Shown here: one piece after another, positions 34,395-44,816 of the stretch
How the letters are laid out: each line of letters starts with the position of its first letter
Position numbering within the stretch: position 1 is the first letter of the stretch
From: Phoenix dactylifera
Taxonomy: Eukaryota > Streptophyta > Magnoliopsida > Arecales > Arecaceae
NCBI RefSeq assembly: GCF_009389715.1
Contig: NC_052392.1
Location: forward strand, 29,586,592 to 29,650,591
Reading direction: 5' to 3'
Length of the DNA stretch: 64,000 nucleotides
Notes under the pieces: generated by a model
Database searches by the model: none
What the model saw: only the letters and a program-made list of their open reading frames with translations
What the model was told of the DNA's origin: nothing
Program-made: the position numbers and the translations under genes

Positions 34395-36426
34395 TCAATA
34401 AAAAGGATCACATATGCCTAATTCCCTCCTTAGCATGCAGAATCTATCTTTACTCAATGGTTTCGTAAATATGTCGGCTAATTGTTTTTCAGTGCATATA
34501 TGCTCAATACATATATTTCCATTTTGCACATGATCCCTAATAAAATGGTACCTTATTTCTATGTGTTTGGCTTTAGAGTGCTGAACTGGATTTTTAGTAA
34601 GATTGATGGCACTAGTATTATCACACTTAATAGGAATATTATCTAGTTTAACTCCATAGTCCTCTAGTTGTTGCTTAAGCCATAATACTTGAGCACAACA
34701 ACTACCAGCAGCTATATATTCAGCTTCAGCTGTGGACAGTGCCACTGAATCTGCTTTTTGCTAAACCATGATACTAAGTTATTTCCTAAGAATTGACATG
34801 TGCCACTTGTGCTCTTCCTATCTAATTTGCATCCGGCAAAATCAGCATCTGAATACGCAAGCAAATTTAGACAGGAGTCCCTTGAGTACCATAGCCCTAT
34901 ATTGGTAGTTCCTCTTAAATATCTAAGGATTCTCTTAACAGCACTTAAATGTGACTCCTTAGGATCCGATTGGTATCTAGCACATATTCCTACACTAAAT
35001 ACAATGTCGGGTCTACTAGCAGTAAGATAGAGCAAGGATCCAATTAGTCCTCTATAGAGCTTGATATCAATACTCTTCCCTTTTTCATCCTTGTCTAGCT
35101 TGCTAGTGGGATTCATTGGAGTGCCTACTCCCTTATGATTTTCATTCCCAAACTTCTTTAGTATTTCCTTTGTATACTTAGTTTGATGAATGAAAATGCC
35201 TTCTTTAGTTTGTTTGATTTGTAATCCTAGAAAGAAGCTTAGTTCTCCCATCAAACTCATTTCAAATTCTCCATGCATTAAATCAGCAAATTCTTTGCAA
35301 AGAGTATCATTTGTGGCACCAAAGATTATGTCATCTACATATATTTGTACCACTAATAGATTTTTGTCCTTTCTTTTGAGAAATAGAGTTTTATCTACAT
35401 TTCCTCTACTAAAGTCATTATTAAGCAGAAATTTGCTTAGTCGATCATACCAAGCCCTAGGTGCTTGCTTTAATCCATATAATGCCTTATGTAGTTTAAA
35501 GACATGATTTGGCAATTCATGATTCTCAAAACCTGGAGGTTGTTCTATATATACCTCCTCCTCAATAAAACCATTTAAGAATGCACTCTTCACATCCATT
35601 TGATATAATTTGAAATCCATGAAATATGCAAATGCTAGAAGTAATCTAATAGCCTCTAATCTAGCTACAGGAGCAAATGTCTCATCAAAATCTATTCCTT
35701 CTTCTTGATTGTATCCCTTAGCTACAAGTCTAGCCTTATTTCTTATAACTAATCCATTTTCATCTAATTTATTTCTAAATATCCATTTTGTTCCAATTAC
35801 TGAATTATGCTTTGGTCTTTCAGTTAATGTCCATACATTACTTCTTTTGAATTGATTTAATTCTTCTTGCATGGCATTTATCCAGTTAGTATCTTTTTCA
35901 GCTTCTTCATAAGTCTTAGGTTCTAATTGTGAAACGAAAGCAAGATAATCATTTAAATTCCTAAGAGATGATCGAGTTCTTACCCCTTGAGATGGATCAC
36001 CAATGATTAAGTCTTTAGGATGTCCATATGCATACCTCCATTCCTTTGGCAAGTTTTGGGATTGTGGTGGCACGCTATCATCTCCCTTATCTTGATTTGG
36101 CACGTCATCAATATTCAACTTTTCAAAGTCGATAATTCCTGTATCATCATCAACAATATTTTCTTTCCTAGCAGACTCACTATCAGACTCATCAAATATA
36201 ATATTGACTGACTCTTCCACTATTAAGGTTCTTTTATTGAATACTCTGTATGCCCTGCTAGATGTGGAGTATCCTAAGAAGATACCTTCATCTGACTTGG
36301 CATCAAATTTACTTAGATCCTCCTTGCCATTGTTTAAGATGAAACATCTACATCCAAAAACTTTAAGATATTTAGCAGTTGGTTTCTTATTCTTCCAGAG
36401 TTCATAAGGAGTTTTCTTGGTTATAG
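34395..36426 (-). pseudogene. Outer Sirevirus reverse transcriptase-RNase H (3' half of pol)
   Basis: Continues the integrase at 49864 once the nested block is removed; the first codons after the junction read [13 protein letters not shown] motifs: [31 protein letters not shown] and [13 protein letters not shown]. RNase [19 protein letters not shown] and [11 protein letters not shown] single-base deletion near 34745 shifts the frame just before TAEAEY, so the protein is split (34712-36426 and 34395-34745). Confidence 0.9.
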
Positions 36427-36431
36427 GTCGT
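36427..36431. repeat. Left TSD of the inner Sirevirus/TRIM-B block
   Basis: GTCGT, repeated at 49859-49863. The two copies flank the whole 36432-49858 block, not the Sirevirus alone. Confidence 0.85.
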
Positions 36432-38009
36432 TGTTGCCCAGAGATGGTCACCCAAGAGGGGGGGTGAATTGGGTGTTTTAAAACTTTTGTCTAATTAAAA
36501 AATAAAACACACAAATGTATGAGCTAAAGCTAAAATAAAGCTATGAAGACAAACAATCACAAACACAAGCTTTTATAGTGGTTTGGAGCCTCCACTGCTC
36601 CTACATCCACTCCCCAAAGCACCTTTGGAAATTTCCACTATAATCCACGATTACAGTACGGTAGTTTTGCGAGTTCACTACCCAACTCGTTATTTTACAC
36701 CGGGCTAACAACAAACCCTATAACCCCCAATTTCACTTAGGCTTGGGACGCCTTTTCCTTGTTCCAAGTCCCTTAACTGGAACAAGCACCACAATGAAAG
36801 GTTTTACAAAGGATTGAAAAGCTCTAAATAAGCAAATATGACAATGATAAACAATAGAACCCGGAAGAATCCTTTTGCCGTTGGAAGCGTGGAAAATGAT
36901 GATTCTTCCGATGTGGATCGCGTAAGCTTGAGTATGAGCTTTGAGTCCCGAGCGGAAGAGAGTGGTTGAGCTTGAAATCACTTGGGAAGCTTGAAAGCAC
37001 TTGATTTCTTCACTTGAATGCACTCACTCCCTTGAACTTCTCTCTCTTGCTTCTCTCTTAAATGATCTAGCTTTGGGTTGGTGAAGAGTTGTTGAGAAGC
37101 ACTTAAGAGGTCCCTTTTATAGCCCAAAAAGCAAATATAGCTGTTAGAGATAAAGCAAAAGAGATTTGAAATTCAAACCAAACCTGCAAAAGTTGTCAGT
37201 CGCGTCCCAGGCGCTCCGGAGACGTCTCAGCTTCAACGCGAGACGTCTCGGCTGTATAAATTTACTTTTCACTTTGTTTGGGGTCGACTCGGCACTTTAC
37301 GGGGACGACTCTGGAATTGTATCGTTTGAATCCTTGTTTTTCTGTTTTTCTGAGAGGGTCGTCTCTGTACTTTACGGGGACGTCTCGGCTTGTTTGCACT
37401 TTTTGCATGGGAACGACTCCGCTGCCTTGGGGACGACTCCGCTGTTATAACTCCGAAAAACATGTCTTCTGGAATTCTCTGAGAGAGTCGACTCCGCTCT
37501 TTCAGGGGACGTCTCCGCTGCCTTATCACCGAAAATGACATCCTCTGAAAAACCCTGAGAGAGCCGACTCCGCTACCTCGGGGACGACTCGGAAAGTCTG
37601 CTTTTTACTTGCGGGGACGACTCCGCGTACGGTGGGGACGTCTCGCGCATATCTCTTGAAAACTGCCTTTCTGCCGCCACTGAGAGAGTCGACTCCGCTA
37701 CTGAGAGAGTCGACTCCGCTATCGCGGGGACGACTCGGCAGGTGCCGGGGACGTCTCCAGACGTGCCAGTTCTTCCTGTTTGTGCCAGAGACGTCTCTGA
37801 GACAACCCGGAGACGTCTCGGCTATCCCTGAACTTTTTCTTTCATCTCAAAAATTCTTCAATAAGTCCTTAAAAAATCATGGGAACTTGCCTAGACATTT
37901 CTTAACAATATTCTTAATAAAATACATGAAATCCTCAATTAAATTGTTAAGATAAATGAAATTATACTCTAGTGTTTTGTATTCATCAAAATCCATTAGG
38001 GGGTCAACA
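36432..38009 (-). repeat. Inner Sirevirus 3' LTR
   Basis: Minus start TGTTGACCCCC, end TCTCTGGGCAACA. U3 (37217-37822) carries GAGACGTCTC, GGGGACGACTC and GAGAGTCGACTC units. TATAAAAG at 37114-37121 follows. The U5 region has the conserved TATAGTGG...CACTATAA pair (about 36574-36652). Confidence 0.93.
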
Positions 38010-38625
38010 ATCTCCCCCTTTTTGATGATGACAAAACACTGAGTATATGCAAAATTCGAATTTTAAACATATACACAGTATTTGATCAGATGTACAAGCA
38101 TAATGTTTTGATTAGAGCTAGATACAGTGTGCATAATTCAAAATAGTCAATTTTCAGTTCTATCATTATGCATAAGATTGATCTTTATAGCTCTTAAGCA
38201 ATTTTAGCATATCAACTGAATTTGAATTAAGTTAAAATTTGAAAGCTAAGTTCTTTTTGACTCCCCCTTTCTTTTCTAGAAGGGCAATTATCTAAAAGCC
38301 AATATTTTTCAATTTTATCTTTTCTAATTCAACTTTGGAGTATGAATTTCGTATTTTGCATTCCAATGTATCCAATATCCATATTGGTTCTACTCTTGGT
38401 TCTACTCCCCCTTCTATATATCTACTCCCCCTATTTGTCATCAACAATGAAGGGGACAAATTATCCTTCTATGAACTACTCAAGGAGATTCAAGTTGTGC
38501 TCCCCCTGTCCAAGTTATTTCTATTAAAGAATTTTAGTCATTCATATCACTCCCCCTTTGTTTTGGAATTCATTTCAGACTCCTCTTTTTGTTTAACATA
38601 GTTATCACAAGATGTGCTCCCCCTG
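38010..38625 (-). promoter_or_regulatory. Seven polypurine-tract-like motifs of the inner Sirevirus
   Basis: AGGGGGAG(T/C/A)-type motifs (minus strand) occur near 38012, 38262, 38405, 38426, 38502, 38551 and 38613. The first, AAAAAGGGGGAGA, adjoins the LTR and is the likely functional tract. Confidence 0.75.
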
Positions 38626-38911
38626 TGTCATATGCATGGATAAGTTGTGTTGAATTTGAATACTTAAGGTATGTTATGAGATTTTTATGGCACATCACAA
38701 GAAACACATACACAGTCACAGAATCACATACACAGTAGCACATACACAAGGTTTCAAAAGAAATTGTATTCATGTATCATTGTAAACCTTTGAAGTCAGT
38801 ACATAGTTAAAAGAAAAAATCATTACAAGTATTGATTTCTACTACAAAAAGTGTTTCAAAATAGCCTAGGGTATACAAAAAGAAGATCCCTAGATGTCTA
38901 CAAAAAGTCCC

Positions 38912-40354
38912 CTATCGGCGACGTTGCTCATAAGCCCTACAAGCTGCATCTATAAATGCATTGATTGAATCCATTAGGGTCTTGAACTGATCTCCCTGTG
39001 ACTTATGGAAGGCTGCCACGAGTGCTTCAAATTCTATGGTTGCCATTTCAATTCTTCCTCTAAGTTGGGCAACCAAGGTGCCCACATTTCCTCCTGGGCT
39101 TGTCAACTCTTTAAGATTCTTTGAAATGGTCTTCAAGCTGTCCTTGAGCTCAATTGATCTGATTGTTTGGGTGGCACCCACACCAACTATTTCTTGCGTT
39201 GTAGCTTCAATTTGAGCTCTAATTTCCTTCAGCTCTTGTAGAAGCCCTTCATGTGAAGCTCTGATGGGGGCCAACTCAGTAGAGATCATGGATCTCATTT
39301 CCTCCCTCATCTGCTGGCAAATGACAGATGCTAAGGTACGCATCTAGTCTTCTGATAGGAAGGAGGGCCCACTGACTGGAGGAGGTGGTGGCATAGATGT
39401 GGAAGGTCCAGCTGAGCTGGAGGGTATATCAGGAAAATCCATGTGGCTGGGTGGAGGAGAGTGGTGGTCAGACTCCTGATGTGGGATCTCAGGCTCTAGG
39501 GTTTGAGCTTTTCTTTTTGGTACCTTGACCCAAGACCCATCTACCTTTTGAAACTCCATTCTTCGCATTGTGCCCTCATTATAGTAGTCGGTGTTTCTCA
39601 AGGGTTTTGCAGGTTCATTTTCGGGAATGTGAACATTAAAGTATTTAAATACTAGGGTAAATATCATGCCATAGGGTATACTAAACCTAGAATACCTATG
39701 ACATAGAGCAATGTAGTTTAACATGAGTCTAGGGAGGTTTAGAGGAATCCCTAGTAGGATATGGTGCATGATAACTAAATCTCGCTCCAAAACAAAATCG
39801 AAGCGACCGGTTTTAGGAAACAAGACCCGGTTGACAATACTTAAAAGTAATCTCATCTCAGCATTTAGGTCTTGTGAGTTCACTACATCAAGAGGGCCGC
39901 AGTCCTCTCGTCCTAAAAGTAAGTTTAGGGCTATTTCCCTTTGGGGATGTGAGGTTGGAGCCTCACCGTCCTTAGGGATTTGCAAAACAGTGGATAAGAT
40001 GTCCTCATTAATTTCTACTAATGTCCCCCGGACATATGCAGTGTACCCTAAGTCCCCTAAAGCCATATTACTAAACATTTCTCTAACAAGGCCGGGGTAG
40101 GTCGAGGTATTGAGGGTACAAAGGTGCTCCCACCCTTGGGCTCGGAGTCTCTCTCCAATAGAGAACCCCTCATTATCTAGAAAATGAAAATCTATGTACC
40201 TCCCGGTTGTCACTGTGCGATTTGCACAGGAAATGGTTGTGGTCGGCGGAGCAACCGGAGGAGACGGCGCGGAAGGTTCTTCCCTCCGTTCCTCACCGTC
40301 GGCCGCTGCCCTAGGACGCCTCCCACCAGTCCTCCTAGCTCTTTTGGGTGCCAT
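38912..40354 (-). CDS. Inner Sirevirus accessory protein (one in-frame TAG)
   Basis: Frame 39344-40354 (336 codons) ends in TAG and continues in the same frame as 38912-39343 (143 codons), starting ATG right after the stop. The homologous outer gene has no stop there, so this is probably one protein with a recent nonsense change. N-terminus MAPKRARRTGGRRPRAA is basic and nuclear-signal-like. The core (residues 50-250) carries TTGRYIDFHFLDNEGF, QGWEHLCTL, AEMRLLLSIVNRVLFPKTG and SIPYGMIFTLVF. The C-terminal part (ICQQMREEMRSMIS, LKTISKNLKEL) is coiled-coil-like. It sits where Sireviruses may carry an env-like ORF, but I see no signal peptide or clear membrane anchor, so an envelope role is not supported. 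Function unknown. Confidence 0.75.
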
Positions 40355-40483
40355 TGAATGGAAATCCTAGGGAAATGAGGAGAAAGAGGCTAGGGTTTGT
40401 GTTGGAGAAAAATGGAGGCTAGGGTTTTTGTTTTTGTCGGGGATGAAAGGGAAAGCTCGGGTCGGCTCGAGCTGTTTCGATCT

Positions 40484-40585
40484 ATTTTAAAAACCCTCGT
40501 TCGGTCCCCGAGACGTCTCCGCGACTAAGGCGAGACGTCTCGCCTGGGGGGACGTCTCTGCGATTTGCCAGAGACGTCTCCGGCA
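40484..40585 (-). promoter_or_regulatory. Putative internal promoter: four GACGTC palindromes plus TATA-like box
   Basis: GACGTC cores begin at 40512, 40534, 40551 and 40573 (spacing 22, 17, 22), in the element's own GAGACGTCTC context. A TTTTTAAAATAG box (40484-40493) follows about 20 bp downstream on the minus strand. The accessory start codon (40354) is about 130 bp further. The layout copies that of the outer element at 34106-34205 although the core sequence differs. Confidence 0.55.
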
Positions 40586-40953
40586 CTGAAAAATTTCAGA
40601 CTGAATTCTATCTTTTTCCAATTTTTTTATTTAATCACCCTAATCAACATGATTTCTTTTGATAAACACAGAGTGAATTTGTTTGTGATCCTCCCCCTTA
40701 ATAATACATCCTATAATAATTTGATAATGATTTTTGAATTATTAATATTGAAATGAGAAATGTTTGACCAAATTTCGAATACCTATGAAATAGGCTCTGA
40801 AAATATCTCCATGAAGAGTCCAAGGGAGGGTAACCATCCTCCGGAAAGTCAAACAGTTCGTCATTTAGCTTAGATGAATTCATGCTTTCACTTATGTTTA
40901 CCTTGAGGTGGATTACTAGTTTGAGTAGCAAAGCAATGCAATACAAGTTCAAT

Positions 40954-43900
40954 TTATTTGCTAGGATCATACAAGCTCAAAGCATTCCTTAAGAAGTTGA
41001 ATCTATCTTTACAAAGGGGCTTTGTAAAGATATCGGCCAATTGATTTTCAGTACATACATATTCAATCATCACATCATTTTTCAGCACATGATCCCTAAT
41101 AAAATGATGCCTAATCTCTATATGCTTTGACTTAGAGTGTTGGACAGGATTTTTTGTTAAATTAATTGCACTTGTATTATCATATTTAATTGGTATATTA
41201 TCCATTTTGATACCGAAGTCTTCAAGTTGTTGCTTAATCCAAAGAACTTGGGCACAACAGCTTCCAGCTGCAATGTACTCAGCTTCAGCTGTGGACAAGG
41301 CAACTGAATTTTGTTTCTTGCTAAACCAGGAAACCAAATTAGCACCTAAGAATTGACATGTGCCACTTGTGCTTTTTCTGTCGAGTTTGCACCCGGCAAA
41401 ATCAGCATCGGAATAAGCAATTAAATTTATGTCAGATTGTTTAGAATACCATAAGCCTACATTAGATGTCCCTACCAGATATCTAAAAATTCTTTTAACA
41501 GCTTGCAAGTGTGATTCCTTAGGACATGCTTGGTATCTAGCACACATACAAACACTGAATAATATATCTGGTCTACTAGCAGTAAGGTAAAGTAATGAGC
41601 CTATCATACCTCTGTACAATTTGCAGTCTATATTTTTACCTTTTTCATCTTTGTCAAGCTTGCAACTTGAGCCCATGGGTGTGCTGATTTCCTTTGCATC
41701 CTTCATCTTGAATTTTTCCAACATTTCCTTGATGTATTTGGACTGACTGATGAAGATGCCTTCCTCTGATTGTTTTATTTGTAGCCCAAGGAAGAAGTTG
41801 AGCTCACCCATCATGCTCATTTCAAATTCTCCCTGCATAAGCTTGGCAAACTCTTGACAAAGACTATCGTTAGTAGCACCAAAAATTATATCATCCACAT
41901 AAATTTGCACAAGCAATAAGTCATTTCCTTTTCTTTTAATGAAGAGGGTTTTGTCTACATTTCCTCTCTTAAATTTATTTTCAATTAGAAAATTACTTAA
42001 TCTTTCATACCATGCCCTAGGAGCTTGCTTAAGTCCATACAATGCTTTATGCAATTTATAAACGTAATCTGGATGTAAGTGGTTTTCAAAGCCTGGAGGT
42101 TGTCCTACATAAACTTCCTCCATTATATAACCATTTAAAAATGCACTTTTTACATCCATTTGATAGAGTTTAAAATCCATGAAGCATGCATATGCCAAAA
42201 GTAGTCTAATAGCTTCTAATCTAGCAACAGGAGCAAAAGTTTCATCAAAGTCTATTCTTTCCTCCTGATTATAACCTTTGGCAACTAGTCTAGCTTTGTT
42301 TCTTATGACTATTCCATCTTCATCTAGTTTATTTCTATACACCCACTTGGTGCCTATAATTGTAACATTAGGGGGTCTTTTCATTAGAGTCCAAACTTCA
42401 TTTCTTTCAAATTGGTTTAATTCCTCTTGCATAGCATTCATCCAATTATCATCTTTTTCGGCTTCTTCTAGTGATTTAGGTTCTATTTGTGAAACGAAAG
42501 CAAGATAATTACTGGTATTTCTTAGAGAGGATCTTGTCCTTACCCCTTGCGAAGGATCACCAAGGATTAGATCCCTTGAATGACCATGTGCATACCTCCA
42601 TTCCTTAGGAAAATCTTGATTTCTTGATGGAGGTTGATCTTCTTCATCTTGCTGAATTGTATCTTCTTTGATCTCATCCTCATGTTGTTTGTCTTGTATG
42701 GAGAATTCCTTCATTCGGTCTTCAAGTATACCTGCATCACCATCTTCTTCTTTTCTAGAAGAATCTCCGTTAGCTTCATCAAAAACAACATGAATGGATT
42801 CTTCAACAACAAGAGTTCTCTTGTTGAAGACCCTGTATGCTCTACTAGATGAGGAATAACCTAAGAAGATCCCCTCATATGATTTAGCACTAAATTTGCT
42901 TAGATTGTCCTTTCCATTATTTAAAATAAAGCATCGACAACCGAAAACATGAAAATAGCTTATATTTGGTTTCTTACCTTTTATTAACTCATAAGGTGTT
43001 TTCTTCAAGATGGATCTAACTAATGCACGGTTTAAAATGTGACATGCAGTATTTATTGCTTCAGCCCAAAAATATTTTGGTAGATCCGATTCGCACAACA
43101 TGGTACGAGCCATATCTGCTAGTGTGCGATTCTTCCTTTCTACCACCCCATTTTGTTGGGGTGTCCTAGGTGCCGAGAAATTGTGATTGATACCATTTTC
43201 GTCACAAAACTTTTCAAAGTGCTGATTTTCAAACTCGGTACCATGATCACTCCTAATTGCTTTTAGTTTAAGATTGAGTTCATTCGAAACTCTATTATGA
43301 AACTTGATAAAAGCGGAAAAGGACTCATCTTTATGTGCAAGAAATGAAACCCATGTAAAACGTGAAAAATCATCAACAATTACAAGACCAAATTTCTTAC
43401 CCCCTAGACTAGCAGTTCTAGTGGGTCCAAACAAATCCATGTGGATTAGTTCTAAGGGTTTTGTTGTTGAGACTATGTTTTTAGACTTGAAAGAGCTTCT
43501 CGTTTGTTTCCCTAATTGACATGCAGCACAAATTTTGTTCTTTTCAAAATCTATCTTTGGTAGTCATTTGACTAGATCTTTTGTAATCAATTTAGAAATT
43601 AAATCCATGCTAGCATGTCCTAACCTACGATGCCATAACCAACTAGTCTCATTGACTTTGGGACTCATGGCTACAAGACATTGGCCATCCTTCATGGTGA
43701 GATCATCAAGATCAACCATGTAAACATTTCCATGCCTATGTCCTGTGAGTATGATCTCATTGTCAATTGGACTACTAATTATGCATAGTGATGATTCAAA
43801 TGACACTTTAAATCCCTTGTCACAAAATTGACTTATACTTAAGAGATTATGTTTTAGTCCATTAACTAACAATACATTGTCAATAAAAGAGGAGGGTGAA

Positions 43901-44088
43901 ATGGAGATTTTACCAACACCAATGATTTGACCTTTAGCATTGTCTCCAAATGTGACTACTCCTCCTTCTTTTGATTTCAAAGTGACGAAGAGACTCTTGT
44001 CACCGGTCATATGCCTTGAGCAACCACTATCAAGATACCACATTCTCCTTTTATTCCCGGCTGCAAGGCATACCTGCAAAATGATCAT
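40954..44088 (-). CDS. Inner Sirevirus protease-integrase-RT-RNase H (one in-frame TGA)
   Basis: Two same-frame pieces, 43564-44088 and 40954-43440, are separated by one TGA at 43564-43566; the 41 codons between continue the protein. Protease: [14 protein letters not shown]. Integrase zinc finger: [10 protein letters not shown] then CAACQLGK, with the TGA falling between the HH and CC halves. Integrase core: [25 protein letters not shown] and [62 protein letters not shown] and [12 protein letters not shown]. RNase [28 protein letters not shown] and [17 protein letters not shown]. The start ATG overlaps the gag stop (ATGA), but the likelier expression route is splicing (see 44074-44816). Confidence 0.92.
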
Positions 44089-44816
44089 GTGAAGCTCTTA
44101 GGTACCCAAGTTTTCTTGGGTCCTTCGTGGTTAGTGTAGTTGGTTCCCTTAGGCACCCATACTTTAGTTATGTTTTTAGCTTTCACCAATGTACTCTTGT
44201 TAGTTTGGATCTTTCTTTGAATACAAGAGTAGGCTTTATGTCCATTCTTTCCGCAATGAAAGCATGTAGGTTTTTCAGTTTTTACATCTTTTGCTTTTAC
44301 AAAGAAATTCTTTAGATACTTTTGTTGTTTGTTAGTTTTATATCCTAATCCGGCTTTATTAAAAACAGCTCTTTGATTTGAAAGAATAAGATTTAATTTT
44401 TCAGAGCTTTGTGTGAATTTTTCAACAATTGGTTTGTATTTATGTACCTCATTCTTAAGATTTAAATTTTCTTTAACTAGTTCTTCCTTATCCGTTTTAA
44501 GGGATTCAACATTTTGTGCAAGTGAGGTATTATTATCGAGTAGAGATTTTACTTTTAGATTTAATTCCTTAATTAGTGTTTTTCCCGTTTTATTTTCAAT
44601 GCTAAGTTTTAAGTTTCTATTTTCTAGGTCAATGGTGTTAATATTTTTAACGCTCTTCTTCTCAATCAATAGGTTTTCAATATCTTCTTTCAGTTTTTGA
44701 TTGGAGGCTTTTAACTCTTTATTCTTTGCTCCTAACATACTACAATCACCCATAAGTTCTTGAAAAGCTTCATACAATTCTTCTAAAGTAAAATTTATAG
44801 TTGAGTTTTGACATAC
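44074..44816 (-). other. Candidate 743-bp intron spanning the gag 3' part
   Basis: The donor is GAG|GTATGTCA and the acceptor ATTTTGCAG|GTATGCC, both good plant sites, and both at phase 0. Removal joins Gag residue 355 (DDE) to [10 protein letters not shown] of the protease frame, deleting the Gag coiled coil, second zinc knuckle and stop codon. The outer element reads NDDEVCLTADKVEKRW with no extra DNA at exactly this point. Splicing is inferred and not shown. Confidence 0.6.

Noticed and set aside
38912..40354. Envelope glycoprotein
   Set aside because: The position fits the env-like ORF of some Sireviruses, but there is no signal peptide, no cleavage site and no clear transmembrane anchor; the N-terminus is basic instead.
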